A stretch of DNA of 64,000 bases from Incurvaria masculella (GCA_946894095.1 OX335657.1:5642001-5706000); one strand, 5' to 3'; shown: positions 1-12,169, counted from the first letter of the stretch. A program made the numbers and translations. The notes: generated by a model from the sequence alone, not told the origin.

Positions 1-175
1 GCTTCAGTGAACAAATTCAAAAACAGACTTGAAACTTTTACAAAAAATCACAAACTTTAGACTTTTTACATGATTAAAAAAAAACAAGCTCACCTCCAGT
101 TACCAACTTAGATGTACCAAGCTTTAAGCTGCTTGTGTATCGAGACAATAATAATAATATGCTTCAACGGGCTTA

Positions 176-353
176 AAAGCAAAGCCTGCGTAAACGGCAA
201 CGTCAATGTACAATTGCAAGTCCGAGTTAGATTTTGACAGTTAATGCATCGTGCCGTAAACTCGCAAATGTTAGCGTTACAAACGTCCACCGCGGCACTC
301 CACAATGCGTAAGGCCACTTTAGGTGGCAACTCGGACTACGGGCTCTGACTGG
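176..353. repeat. Decayed partial MITE copy (GGTAGTCTGAG family)
   Basis: This stretch matches the half-element found intact at 28636-28989, 29748-30101 and 60704-61058: sequences like CGGCAACGTCAA and CTCGCAAATGTTAG, then a terminal piece reading ACTTTAGGTGGCAACTCGGACTAC and GGGCTCT. Only one end is recognisable and it is diverged. It lies in the FAF2-like intron and stops about 45 bp before the splice acceptor of the next exon. Confidence 0.6.
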
Positions 354-396
354 ATGTATTGTGACGTGCCCATTTATAGTCAGAGTGTGTCCGCAG

Positions 397-526
397 GGTG
401 GAGCGCGAGCTGACGGCCCAGCTGCGCCAGTCTCAGGACGAGGCGTACGCGGAGTCGCTCGCCGCCGACCAGGAGAAGGAGCGGCGCCGCGCCGCCGACC
501 GCCAACGTCAACTCGACCAGGAGAAC
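397..526 (+). CDS. FAF2: FAF2/UBXD8-like, coiled-coil exon
   Basis: Internal coding exon of a FAS-associated factor 2 (UBXD8) homologue, an ER and lipid-droplet protein that recruits the p97/VCP segregase through a UBX domain. The exon follows the acceptor CCGCAG and ends at GAGAAC before the donor GTTAGT. It supplies one base to a split codon and then 43 whole codons. The peptide contains SQDEAYAESLAADQEKER, which closely resembles the conserved QDEAYxxSLxADQEKER stretch at the start of the charged coiled coil in FAF2; FAF1 is less similar here. The 5' part of the gene (UBA, hairpin and UAS/thioredoxin-like domains) lies outside the window. Third codon positions are almost all G or C, unlike the introns. 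Confidence 0.85.
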
Positions 527-1520
527 GTTAGTTACATTTACACTATTGCAGTTACCCCACCCCCCTGTGTATTTTCACTAGCTGTGCACAAAAATAAAAA
601 GTGCGATAAAAATAGCGAGTAACCTCTAAACTGTCTCCTGTCTGCAAGAAATAAATAAGATTTAGATGCATCAACTAAGGCTGCCTGTCTAAAATTAATT
701 TTCAAACGGATTCGAAAGATGACCAAAGCTAAATTATAGAGATGGGAGACAACGTTACAGGGTGAAATAAAACGTCGAAAAGTATAAAGAAAGAGGGGAC
801 ACTTAAAGTAAAAACCGATAACCAAATTAATGGTTTTTCAAATATTTTATTGAATTTCACTCATTGGCAATAAATGACGCCATTGATGCCTTTGAACATT
901 GATTGAGGATTTTTGTTGCTTAAGGCGCTAGGACTAGCCAACTACTCGCGCCATACAAATGCACTTTTTAACAAATGTAATAATATGTAGTGAAACGCTT
1001 CAGCAAATCCAAATAGAACTCCAGACTGATAATGGATTGTTAATATTTTTTTATTCCATCATTTATTTAAATAATAATAAAAATAAAAAAAGTTGATTTT
1101 TCTCATTAGAAATCTGAAAGTCATTCGATTTCTAGATATAAGCAAAAACAGCATATATGCATAAACAAAAAAATCCATTTGCTTTTAGATTTCTACATTT
1201 AGTCAAAAAAGTTCGGAAATGGACACCGTTTCCGCAATGTATTTTGTATAGAAAAAGGAAACATACATTAACGAAAATCATTCGATTCCTAGACAAGGAA
1301 TCATATATTGTAAGGATGACACTTATAATCGTCAGACTTAGTTAGTTTACTTGGGGTGCCTCGTCTAACTTTGCGATTTGGCTAGTACCAGGCCCTTAAC
1401 GAAAAGTCTAGACCAAGGAGACCTATCAATTTCCAGGCCAGGACCTTCCTCATATTCCATATGAGGAAGTAAAGGTCCTGGTATATTCTAATATCCATAT
1501 TCCATATCCATCTACATTAG
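527..1520 (+). other. FAF2-like intron
   Basis: AT-rich intron with donor GTTAGT and acceptor ACATTAG. It contains no coding signal. Near its 3' end, around 1436-1510, there is a short self-complementary stretch (AGGACCTTCCTCATATTCC / CATATGAGGAAGTAAAGGTCCT) and a run of CATAT words. Nothing else was recognised. Confidence 0.7.
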
Positions 1521-1703
1521 GAGGCGGAGGCGGCCGTGGCGGCGGAGGAAGCGCGGCGCGCGGCGGTGGCGGCGGCGCGCGAGGCGACGGCGCGCTCGCT
1601 GGCGCCGCAGCCGCCGCCCGGCGCCGACACGCTGGCGCTGCTCGTGCTGCTGCCGGCCGGCGAGCGCCTGCAGCGACGCTTCACGTTCAACAATACCCTG
1701 CAG
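1521..1703 (+). CDS. FAF2: FAF2/UBXD8-like, coiled coil to UBX start
   Basis: Second visible exon, 61 codons, phase 0 at both ends, between acceptor CATTAG and donor GTTCTA. The first half is an Ala/Glu/Arg-rich helix that continues the coiled coil. The second half starts the UBX beta-grasp fold: LLVLLPAGERLQRRFTFNN corresponds to the first two strands and the R-R-F motif of UBX domains (LPNDSRVERRFHF in vertebrate FAF2). The helix is coded by a GCG/GAG/GGC repeat-like run, so its length may vary between alleles. The frame joins exactly to the exons on either side. Confidence 0.85.
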
Positions 1704-3657
1704 GTTCTACACTTGATTCTATACTAGTAGGTAGATGCCTACGCCTCTACTCGTGTACTGACTTCTTTCAAACAATCATCCCTTAGGTAGTTGGGTGGAG
1801 TAATGAGAAGAATGAAGCTATATATACATAGAAACAAATCGCATGAAAATCTCAGAAATATCATCAATAATCAAATATCTTTATTGAATCACATGTCCAC
1901 ATAGCATCACTAGGATCTAAAACAAAGGTTACCTATGGTTAAATATGGCTCTGCCACCCCACGTCTCTTGCCTGAAAAGTTGCTGATCAAGACGTGTGAG
2001 AATCTCCTTCGCTAATACAAAGGCTAATATCTTCATCACCAATAACTGCATTGCTGGAGATGGAAACATGGCTCATGCCACTAATCCATCACCTGGCGAA
2101 GGAACTACGACATTTGATTAGTATAATTTGGAACAATTTATTTTTATAATAACATCAAGGAAATTTAGTCATTGCAATTACATAGATTAATTAAATCTGT
2201 TTTATTTTGTATGGTATCTGACAACTTTGACGGATCCTTTAGGTCTGGTCGCCTAGACGCCACCTGTCATGATATTAAAGCAGTTTCTTCCCCATTATAC
2301 GATCACCCCTTAAGTAATTAAGTGATCACACTAAATTACCCTGAGCCTAAGATTTATGAGAATGAAGCTATACATAGAAACAAACTGCATCAAAATCTTA
2401 GGAATATGACTCTGCAGCATGTCTCTTAAGGTGGCCCATCCCGCTCATCTCCCCATACAAAAGGGGAAACAAGATCACGCCCATATTTCTTGTCAGAGAT
2501 CCAAAATTTTGCTAAAAATAGCTTTATTCGATCGAACTATATGTCTGATGACCATTGGCATTGTAAAATTGTGTTTAGTTTCTAAGTTATAAGGTCCGAA
2601 AGTTCGCATTTTTCGCGCGTTTTATACAATAACTTTGGAGTTGGATTACGCAATGATTAAAGTAAGAACATCTTAAAAAGATTAGTCATCAGACATAGCT
2701 TATTTAATCAAGATTTATAATCTATTTGGTTTGTGTTCAATTTTTTACTACAGCGGTCGTGGTTTACTTTTAGCTATAAGTCGTTTTGAAATTAAAATTT
2801 TCGTAAATCTTACCAAATCATACACTATGCACATTGTCTTTTTTGTGGACATGTTGCATCTTCCTCATCACGGAGCCTGCCTTATTCTTTGAAACAGAGA
2901 AGGTCCCAGAGCGTAACAGCACGGTTTTGTACCGTGCCCGCGAATGAGTTAGGCCCGCCGGGTTGGGCCGCCTTAACTGCTATATCTGCTATATCTCGTT
3001 TTACCTGGATCACCAATATCTGCATCAACAATACCTCGATTGCTGGAGTTGGAAATATGGCTCATTCCACAAATTAATCGTCTGGCTAAGGAAATCTGGA
3101 GCACCCCGTATTTGCAGGCAATAGAGTTTCCTAAACCTCAATGTTCAATCTTACCAATCAGCGGGTAGAATTAGAAAGGCCATCTTTTGGGTCTGTGCTT
3201 AAATACCAACACTAGATCAGGCAGCAACTAAGTAATTTGTTCCCATTCTCCAATCATAGGAATCTTCAAATCAGTAATAGTCAAAATACACGAAACCTTT
3301 GTAATCATTCTTTTATAAAATACATACACACTTGAATAATACGAACTACGACAAACGGAATATTTGACTGTTATAAATGAGTAATTGTTCTAATCGAAAC
3401 TAAATCATTTCACCTCAGCTCACCCACACTACCATTCAAACAATTCAGACTACGCACCAATCATATTTCTTAAACCGACACAGCAATTCAATGTTTAGCC
3501 TCCATTTCCTAAAAACAGCCTACGGGCTAGTGTAGGGAAAATAATGTAAATAATTTAAATATTTTTTCTGAATGAATTATTCCTCTTTGTTCTATTTAAG
3601 GTTCACCTGGGATTATCCACTGCCCTGATAAGAGTTGTAACAGTGGCGTTGTCGCAG
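1704..3657 (+). other. FAF2-like intron with internal duplication and MITE
   Basis: Intron with donor GTTCTAC and acceptor TTGTCGCAG. A block at about 1800-2095 (GAGAAGAATGAAGC... to TGGCTCATGCC) recurs in shorter, diverged form at about 2350-2425 and 2977-3066 (GAGAATGAAGC... to TGGCTCATTCC). The second copy is split by the TTAA-flanked element 2430-2972. The rest is AT-rich with no coding signal. An alternative acceptor just before 3601 would keep the frame but adds 19 residues without family support. Confidence 0.65.
2430..2972 (+). mobile_element. TTAA-flanked nonautonomous element, copy 1
   Basis: The element is bounded by TTAA at 2426-2429 and 2973-2976. Its ends are imperfect inverted repeats (GGTGGCCCATCCCG inward from the left, GGCGGCCCAACCCG as the reverse complement of the right). 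TTAA duplication is the signature of piggyBac-superfamily transposition. There is no transposase frame. A conserved internal motif near the right end folds as CACGG-TTTTGTA-CCGTG. Related copies are at 8790-9309, 24380-24854, 52399-52939 (reverse) and a fragment at 36095-36180. Confidence 0.75.
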
Positions 3658-3816
3658 GACCTGTACGACTTCGTGTTCAGCCACCCGCTGGCGCCGGAGC
3701 AGTTCGAGCTGACGACCAACTTCCCGAAGCGCACGCTCCAGCGCAGCGCCATGCCGCTCGAGCGCGCCGGCCTCCACGACCGGGACGTGCTCTTCGTGAG
3801 CGACTGCGACGCGTGA
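3658..3816 (+). CDS. FAF2: FAF2/UBXD8-like, UBX domain and C-terminus
   Basis: Last coding exon, 52 codons plus TGA at 3814-3816, phase 0 at its start after the acceptor GTCGCAG. It encodes DLYDFVFSHP...FELTTNFPKRTLQ...AGLHDRDVLFVSD, the second half of the UBX domain. The FPKR stretch matches the FPR signature loop of UBX domains that inserts into the p97 N-domain pocket, with Lys in place of the first Arg as in some FAF2 proteins. The tail VLFV-x-D matches the family C-terminus. The choice of 3658 rather than 3601 as exon start rests on alignment: TLQ|DLYDF aligns without a gap to the FAF2 family. Confidence 0.87.
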   Translation, partial: DLYDFVFSHPLAPEQFELTTNFPKRTLQRSAMPLERAGLHDRDVLFVSDCDA

Positions 3817-5810
3817 GCTCCGTCCCCGACTGCAACTCTCGAGCCCACTTTATGGATGCTTTGGGGGGATTAATCGTGTTTGTGGTCCGCAAACAGCGAT
3901 ACAATTAGTGAGGGTTTCCTAAACTTATCTACCCAAGGAACATACATCTTCGATTTTTAATGCGTGGGTTGCGGACAGGGCCGTGAGATTTTTAAGGAAT
4001 GCTCACCAATATGCTAGGCCAGCATTACATACATTTTTCCACCCAAGGACCTGTTGGTGGAATTGTGTGTAGCTGTGTTGGTAGTTCACATACAGCAATA
4101 CCATGTGCAAGCATTTTTAACCTTTCCACCCAAGGAACATTCGTCTTCAATTTTTAATGCTTGGGATGCGGACAGGGACTGTGAGTTCTTTAAGGATTGC
4201 TTAGCAATATGCTATGCCAGCGTTACATAAACTTTTCAAGTCAAGGGGTGGAATCGTGTCTGTTTGCGGTTATCACTCTTATGTTTTCATTGTTTAATTG
4301 GGGCAAACCATGGTGTTTTGCCATAAGGTGATTCAAATCGCTTGTTACTTCTTCAACAAAATCTAGATGGCGCCACTGTCGGCAAAGTTGATTTAAAATG
4401 AACTAGCTATATGTTATGGTGCCAATATGCTTCACAAATTTAATTACTAACAAATTCAGGGTGAAACATTTCAATTGCGTTTAAATTACTCATTATTCTT
4501 CATACATCAGGTATTGGCAATTATATTACAGTTCCGCAGATGTAAATTTATAAAATTCGGTTGTAGGTTTATAATTTATTCTTTTGCAACTTTTCAGCGC
4601 CATCTTGAATTGGGTGAAGATATACTTAGCGAGCGTTTGGATTTTTTAAAATAATATCATGAACATGATTTTTAACTTTGAAAGACTGTATTTTTAATGG
4701 ATTGTTATGCAAAGTTTTTCTAAACTGTTTCATCAACTTGTGGATGCAACAACTTTACTCTTAGAGTGGAATAGCTGTTTCTGGTGCCAATCAATTATTT
4801 ATTTCCCAAAATGAGCAATAAAACATGTTTGATTTATACACGGCTCACGAAAATATTCTGGTTTTTCTATTTAAATTTATTCTCATTCATACTACGGTTC
4901 TTCAGAGGTTCCACAAGCCAAGTTTATGAAACGCTGATTTATTTAAGAAGGTATGACTAGTTGTAGTGCCGACTTATTGGATAATTTCTGTTACATCAAT
5001 TCTCCACTCATTTGAAATTGATGTCCATATATTTGTGACAACGAAGGCAGGTATGGGAGTGAGTTTGAAGTGAGAGCAACTCGCATTATCTGCATTATTG
5101 TATTCATGTGCCGTTCGCAGATTAGATTATTGCTAGTATTATATTGTAAATGGTTAATAATTGTTCACAATGGATGAAATTATTCTGAAAATAATTACAA
5201 TTGTAATTTTGAAAAGGTTTTTTCTATTAACAAAATTATAATCAGCATTGGCATCTTCTCAGGTTTCCGATAACCATATATTTATTAATGTCGACCTCGC
5301 AATATTTTTTTTAAGTGAAAATCTCTTTAATACCATTGTCATTTGAAACTCAATGAAGCAACAGTGACACTGAAAAGAGACATACTTTGCATTTGTCTCA
5401 TTTTCTCGAAGTTTAGTTTTCTGAAGGTTTCACTTCTGCCGCAAAACTTTTTTTTGGGATTTATTTCAAGAGTGGTGATATTAAGTTGTAAAAAAAAATG
5501 TAACATTATTGTTCAGTTTGCTTTGCCATTACAGACTTTTCTCTTTTATTTCTCCTTTCTCACATGAAAATACGATGGTTTGAAAAGAAGGCCCATCAAG
5601 CAGTGCGATTATTCAAATTCCGCCGTAACTTATAAATATTTGTTTCATTTCGAATGTTAATTGTTTGTTGTATAAGAAATTTTGTTTGTTTTCAGGAAAG
5701 TAGATTGTATGGGGGTGCCTGTTAATTTTAGTAGCATTTTTATTTTGTGTGAAAGACATTAATTCAAAATATTTTGTTTTCATATTGTTATTTCTATTAA
5801 AGCTTTTATT
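3817..5810 (+). other. FAF2-like 3' UTR region with tandem duplication
   Basis: Directly after the stop codon, a block of about 190 bp occurs twice in tandem (about 3912-4080 and 4105-4265). Both copies contain CACCCAAGGAACAT or a close form, TTTTTAATGC, GCGGACAGGG and CAATATGCTA. A diverged partial third unit overlaps 3845-3900 (GGATTAATCGTGTTTGTGG). The rest is AT-rich. Candidate poly(A) signals AATAAA are at 4817-4822 and, further on, 6496-6501; which is used cannot be told from sequence. Confidence 0.5.
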
Positions 5811-6660
5811 GTTGGCCAGCTAGTACTAAAGGAGTATGGGTATTTTTGTACGGGCACTGGTCTACCCACTCGTGGGTCTACCCTACCAAAACACTTGAAT
5901 GTGGTATCAATGTTAGTATTTCAACTGAGCAGTCATAATAAGAATGAAACTAGATAAAGATTCATTTATAATAATATATATTTCATTGATATTGATAGGG
6001 TAGACCAATTTGCCCATTTTCCTTTGATCCTGTGTATAGTTTGTCCATATAATTGTCTTGAGGACATTGTTCGACCCATTTACAAATTGTTTCCCAAGTC
6101 CTAAGATGTATGAACATCAATGGGATTCTGCTGTATTTTATCATCTATCAACCTGTGGTCATCAAATTGACTTCATATTTTAATGCACTGAAAATATTAT
6201 AAGATGATCTTGGTCCCAGCTAGTAATCTTGCAACATGCACATACATTTCATTAATTTCAGGCCAATTTAAAAATTATAATTTGTTAATGACCAAATGAT
6301 ACATTTAAACAGAATACAATAGTGAAGATTCTCCCACAAAATGATTCAGATTCTTCCGACAAACTCATTTGGCCCACACTCGATAATATAGGAATGGTTA
6401 CGTTCAGTTTGGAATTGAGGTATGATTGCATAGGATGCAGGAACTTTACATGTGCATTTAGGTGTGTACGGAGTAAGTTCATTGTTTGATTGTACAATAA
6501 AATGTTCCTGAAATATTTATTGTTTCATTTATTTCCGTAGCTATCGTTTAAAGTCACATAACTAGATAAACATGTTAACTAACACCTATGGGGTATGAAA
6601 CCTAATGATCTGAGTGGGCATATCCATAAAGGTTTTGCTGAACCTTTATATACATCCACA
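5811..6660. other. AT-rich intergenic or UTR sequence, nothing recognised
   Basis: No coding signal. AATAAA occurs at 6496-6501. A short inverted pair is visible around 5870-6010 (words like CTCGTGGGTCTACCCTACC and ATAGGGTAGACCAATTTG). No feature was assigned. Confidence 0.4.
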
Positions 6661-6666
6661 GAAGTA

Positions 6667-7047
6667 CAGCTCGTGGTGTGGGGCCTAGAGCACTTGTTAT
6701 GGGTTCAAATCCTCGACCCAATCATGCGCCCCTTTAATTCCTTTTCTGATTTGAATAAGTGCATTTAGTTACGAATGCGAGCTGTTTCATGGTTCGGAAC
6801 CTATGTAGAACTAGGTCCCCTGGTTGGATTATGCCTGACCGGGTTGGTACCATGGCATTGGATGAAACTATGGTTGAAGTGGCAATGAAAAATCGTCTAC
6901 GATTTCCATCCAGTCCTGTGTAGCTGTGCTCATAAAGGAAGGTCCTGTGGCATGCCACCTAATTCCTTCGGGAATGTGTTGTATTGGGCTGATATCATGA
7001 CGGTAGTTGTGTGGTATTAGCCATCCATATCAGGTTAAAAAAACCAC
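6667..7047 (+). mobile_element. tRNA-headed SINE, full-length
   Basis: The head has Pol III-like boxes (a box A-like CAGCTCGTGGTGTGG and box B GGGTTCAAATCC). It is followed by the body shared by all copies (ATTGGATGAAAC, AAAGGAAGGTCCTG, GGCATGCCACCTAATTCC, GGTATTAGCCATCCAT) and a short A-rich tail. It has no open frame. Body and tail are the same family as 14933-15288, 51778-52155 and others, which carry different heads. Confidence 0.75.
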
Positions 7048-7309
7048 AACACAAAAGAGTTTTTTTGAGTAATTCTGCCATTGCCAATCCACGTCTGGCA
7101 GGGTCTGCATCATTTTACTATTGATCCATACTTGTAGCTTATGTACAAAACGAGGTCATTTGTTCATAATTCATGCTGGGAAAACTTTGCAAATCTTTGC
7201 CTCCATATTTCTTTAAAGTAAACAACCTTAAACCCGTAGTCTACTAGTGGTACCACCGGCACCGGAAGTATCGCACGCTACGATGTAATATCAGTTACGT
7301 AAATACAGG

Positions 7310-8400
7310 TGGAGTAAGGAATGACTCCTTTTAGTCTATGTCCAGACACTTTTGCTGTCAAAATGACAGCGTCAACAACACTGGCAAAGTACCAGGGCGG
7401 CAGAACTTATCAGATGTTAAAATTTTGTGACACTAATCTGTGGCATGGCCATATCTGTGTGATCATGCAGGTTTTGTTTTATTTTAAAGACGCCACTGAA
7501 TTTCTATTGAATTTTAATAATGTTGAAATCTCAGCAACAGTACTAGGGCGGCAGAACTTAATAGACGTTTGAAATATTTGTAACACTACAATCTGTCCCT
7601 GGGCCCTATCTGTAAGACCACACAGCTTTTTCTTATTTTAGGACAATTCGCCTGAATTTTTATGGAATTTTAATAATATTGAAATCTTAGCAAAAGTAGC
7701 TGGGTCCTGTCTGTATGACGCTGCAACTTTTGAGTGTAGTGGTGAGATCGAGTTGCTACCCGTATTTTTTTTATTTTAGGACACCTCCCCTGAATTTCTA
7801 TGGAATATATTGAAATCTTAGCAAAAGTACCAGGGCGGCAGAAATTGTTAGCTGTTACAAAATTTTTAAACCATCAACTGTAGCTGGGTCCTGCCTGTGT
7901 AACGCTGCAACTTTTGATTGTAGTGGTGAGATCGAGTTGCTACCCTTTAATTTTTTATTTTAGGACATCTCCCCTGAATTTCTATTGAATTTTAATAATA
8001 TTGAAATCTCAGCAAAAGTACCAGGGCGGCAGAAATTGTTAGCTGTTTTAAAATTATTAAACCATAAACTGTAGCTGGGTCCTGTCTGTGTGAGGCTGCA
8101 ACTTTTGATTGTAGTGGTGCAATCGAGTTGCTACCTGTCAATTATTTATTTTAGGACACCTCCCCTTTATTTCTATGGAATTTTAATAATATTGAAATCT
8201 CAGCAAAAGTACTAGGGTGGCAGAAATTGTTAGCCGTTTTGAAATTATTAAACCGTAAACTGTAGCTGGGTCCTGTCTGCGTGACGCTGCAACTTTTGAT
8301 TGTAGTGGTGAGATCGAGTTGCTACTGGCCAACCATCTCCTAGGAGTCCCACATGCATTGCCCAGCTTCAATACCAAATCGGCCTATCAATGTAGCTTAA
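7310..8400. repeat. Satellite-like tandem array, about 5 units of 140-190 bp
   Basis: Units recur with landmark TTTTAGGACAcCTCCCCTGAAT at about 7778, 7962 and 8153, and diverged forms at about 7488 and 7640. Each unit also carries GTACCAGGGCGGCAGAA, GTAGCTGGGTCCTG and GTGAGATCGAGTTGCTACC. Spacing is about 152, 138, 184 and 191 bp. Later units are more alike than earlier ones, as expected for a local tandem expansion. There is no open frame through the units. Confidence 0.8.
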
Positions 8401-8404
8401 AATA

Positions 8405-8700
8405 TATTTTTAGGGTCCGCGATACACTCTGAGTACATAGAGGGACACGAAAACCTCACCTAGAGTTGGTTTTTTGTCACCTCCCCTTCCACGTCCCCCC
8501 AAAATTCAAACCTTTATATTTCGGCCCCCGTCCACCTAGAACGACCCAGACTCTATAGGGGTAGAGTTGTCATCACTCACTTTCCCCTATCCCCTAAACC
8601 CCCCTAAAATTGAAATCCCCCTATCTCGACCCCCTGAACACCTAGAGACACACACCTAGGAACGGCTTCCGGCCCTATAATATAATATTTTTGTCTTACC
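8405..8700. repeat. Diverged C-rich duplicated block
   Basis: Two related C-rich stretches (about 8455-8545 and 8565-8650) share CCCC(C)TAAAATT(C/G)AAA and a flanking CACCTAGA(G/A)(A/T)(C/G) word. The similarity is loose, and origin is unknown. It abuts the tandem array on the left and the TTAA element on the right. Confidence 0.35.
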
Positions 8701-8789
8701 ATAAACTCGAAATAAGTGCACTCGACACGGGTATATCTTGAAAATCGTAGTTACCTCCAAGGAATCGACCAACCATTATCAGGATTTAA

Positions 8790-9309
8790 GGTGGGCCATC
8801 CCGCTCAACTCCCCATACAAACGGAGAAAGAAGATCACGCCTATATTTCTTGTCAGAGATCCAAAATTTTGCTCAAAATAGCTTTTTTTGATCAAATTAG
8901 ATGTCTGATGACCGTTGGCATTGCACAATTGTGTTTGGTTTCTAAGTTACAAGGTCTGAAAGTTCGAATTTTTCGCGTGTTTTTTACAATAACTTTGGAG
9001 GTGGATTACTCAAAGATAAAATCTATACATCTTAAAAAGATCAGTCAACAGACATTGCTTGTTTCATGAAAATTTATAATCAATTTAGTTTTTGTTAGAT
9101 TTTTGACGACCGCTGGTTTACTTTTAGCTAGAATAAAACATTTCATAAATCTTACCAAATCAAACACTATGCGCATTTTCTGCTTTGTGGACATGTTGCA
9201 TCCGCCTCATCATGGAGCCTGTCTTTTGAAACATAGAAGATCCCAGAGGGCAATAGCACGGTTTTGTACCGTGCCCGCGAATGAGTTAGTCCCGCCGGGA
9301 AGGGACACC
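8790..9309 (+). mobile_element. TTAA-flanked nonautonomous element, copy 2
   Basis: Bounded by TTAA at 8786-8789 and 9310-9313. The left end is GGTGGGCCATCCCGCTCA; the right end is CCCGCCGGGAAGGGACACC. The internal sequence is the same family as 2430-2972 (words AGATGTCTGATGACC, AATAACTTTGGAG, CACGGTTTTGTACCGTG). It has no transposase. Confidence 0.75.
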
Positions 9310-9313
9310 TTAA

Positions 9314-12169
9314 CCGTAACATATACACGGTGTTAACCCAAGTAGGCGAAATTCCCGAAAGGGGGTTATTTTGGGTCACATACTGATGCCGAAAAAGTAG
9401 TTTTTTTTTGTTTTGACCTTTTGTTTTAAAATTTTCGATTTCTAATACTAGTATGAAAACATAGTATTTCGTAATAGGAATCGCACTGCATTTACAAAAA
9501 GTAGAACATTTTTCATAATAAATGTGAAAATTTACATTCGGATCGACGCAATAAAATTGGTGGTGGCGCGCAGTCAGCTGCGAGACAGCAAACGCGTGAC
9601 CTTGGCAGTGGCGCGTACACATGGCGTGCTTACACCATTCCAAAGAGAAATTGTCGCTGAGGTAAAAGTTGGGATTAAATCTGCAATTTTTTTTTACTAT
9701 TTTAGATTACATTTTAAAATACCACAAAATTATCAGTTTACGAAATAGTAATTGGTATTAAAATAGAAATGTCGCGAAAAAAATTAACACCATTAAAAAA
9801 AACCGCTGGACCATTTTTGATGAAAATTTTAGGCAATCTTCAGGTTAGTCCAGCGGGTGAACCTGTGCAGTTTGGAAGTTTAGAAGGTCCGCTTGGGCAA
9901 ATGTGTATTGTTTTTTGTTATTCGTGAGCAAATAAGATTAAAATCGCAGGGCGAGCACAAAATACTCAAAACTCACCTGTCATCCCATACTTTGGTACGT
10001 CGCTTCGTGTATAACTATGGGATGACAGAACGGACTGTGGCCGGGTCGATAGTAATACACGTATTTAGAGAATGGAACTTAATACCTACCAGGTGTCCCA
10101 CGACACCTCTCGTATTGTTTTATGTTATCATATAATATAATAAATGCCCTTTCCATTGATTTATTTATTATATCACACTGCACCAATGTTTTCAGTCTTA
10201 ATAATTTTTCTACTACACTCTTTCTAACTGCGCAATAAAATCAGAAAATGACCCAAATTTAAGTGCAAATTGTGGGCGCTAAAGGCAAAAATAAGACTAG
10301 TTAACTGCAAGGAAAGTGGGATTCGATTTTTGGTGACGGTGCGTGGATCAATGAAAAATAATTTACAACATTTAACAAAGTTCGAGATGTCTTTATTTGC
10401 AGTTTATCTAAGCTAAGACAAAACATTGATTCAACAACTAGCTCGACGGACTAATCACTATGTTGTACGTGGAATGTAGGCACTTTTTTTAATAAATTTA
10501 CACATATTTTAGAAGTTGGCTTGCACGTACACATACTTAGATTAATGTCTTGGTGCCATTTGATATATACCACATATTTATAGTCTGAAACGTGTCTTGA
10601 AAAAATATAATAAAAGTGCTAGAGTATCAAAGATATACTAAACTTTCCTGCTGTTGACAATAAATGCACTGTTCCTCTTGGAAAATTACATTTTCTTTTA
10701 ATTTTAGTGCAGATGAAACATTAACTTTAAAAAAGACATGAATGTGTTAATACGGAGAGAAAATATGAAGACCAAAACACGTTATTCGAGGTTAACCGAT
10801 AAACCAGTTTGAAAATGCAGCAATGTTTAACTAAACATTCACATATTAACCTTTTCCACATGTTGGAACCATGAATATTTGGATCTTTTTACACAATGGT
10901 GTTAAACTATGACTAACATCATTATCTACCCGGACCAAACCACAAATATCACATAATTTAGTTAATATAAAAATACCTTAACTAATTATGTACAGATTGT
11001 TAAGGGTGCACTCACTGACACTAACAAGTCACTAACAGTTCTTACATAATAGCACAGTTCTTGTTCTATAAGCAAAGACATTATGGTTTTATTATTGTAT
11101 CATTTACTTTACAATGGATCGGTAGAAATAAAAAACTAGAGTTTTGTTTCGTTGAGGCTATTAAAATCTGTCCAACCATTTTCGAGGTCTAGTCATTTTG
11201 AACCTAATTATGGTGGAACCCCACCCAGTTCCACCATATTTTTTGTTGTATGAACATAGGTGTCGGTGCCAGAAAGTGTACACTTAAAAGGACGAAACTG
11301 ATATTCATTGGATTTTTGTGACTAAATGCTCAAAGTTATGTCTATTGTTGCTGTCTTTATTCTTGCCTTTAATACTAATAATAAATGTGAGCTGAGTTTA
11401 TTTGCCATATTACTGTCTTTAATTCTACTTGGTGATAAAAAAATTAAAATTCCCCCACCCAATATTCACCCTCTTGAAAATTACTCGCAAATAAACAAAA
11501 TTATATCCATAGGTATATGGCTGTTTTACATATTATGTATATCCGTCGCAGACTTATGGTATACTCAGGTGCATTGTATAACGTAAGAGCTGTGAGCGCG
11601 GCAAATCGTAATGTTAAGCAATATTCATTCATAAAGAATTATTCTGATGGAACTAAAAAAAATCGTAAAAGTAAAAAGAAAACATGGTCAACATGGTGTC
11701 AATAAAAAGATTAAACCATCTCTATGTGCCTCATTCTATTCTCAGAACGAGGCACATATAATAAATTAGGGATTCCATTGATGTCATCTAGCAATTGCTA
11801 GAGAGCTTATAGTCTTAAAGTAGTGTTTCCTCACGGTGCTTTCCTTCACCGTAAGCATTTGTGTTACATAGATGCCCTTATAATATTAAATAGCGATGTC
11901 TATGGATATCTATGAAATCCTGGCTGACTCTGGCGTCTGATACTAAAGTAGTCTTTGGCTACTACAGCAATTAGGTTGATATCTGATTAGGTTGAATTAA
12001 TGTATGAAATCAAGTGGCATTTATCTGACAGATTAAAATGCCTTAAGTAGCTCAGTTGATCTGTTATGTCATCCGACGGCACCCGATTCGGATCCTGCTT
12101 CGAATCGCGCAGCCAATAGCGATCAACCTCAAATCCGATTCCTCTCGAACAGCACCCTATGTGGTTGAG
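9314..12169. other. Intergenic DNA between the two convergent genes
   Basis: AT-rich with no supported gene. It holds an inverted repeat CTGTCATCCCATA / TATGGGATGACAG at 9977-9989 and 10016-10028, and a 10-bp-arm hairpin at 11723-11758 (TATGTGCCTC / GAGGCACATA). TTTATT at 11356-11361 and about 11396-11401 would read AATAAA on the - strand and could serve CYB5R4 polyadenylation. The small frames in 11326-11705 lack any recognisable family. Confidence 0.5.

Noticed and set aside
3601..3657. Alternative upstream start of the last FAF2-like exon
   Set aside because: It would keep the frame but insert 19 residues between TLQ and DLYDF, where the family aligns without a gap.
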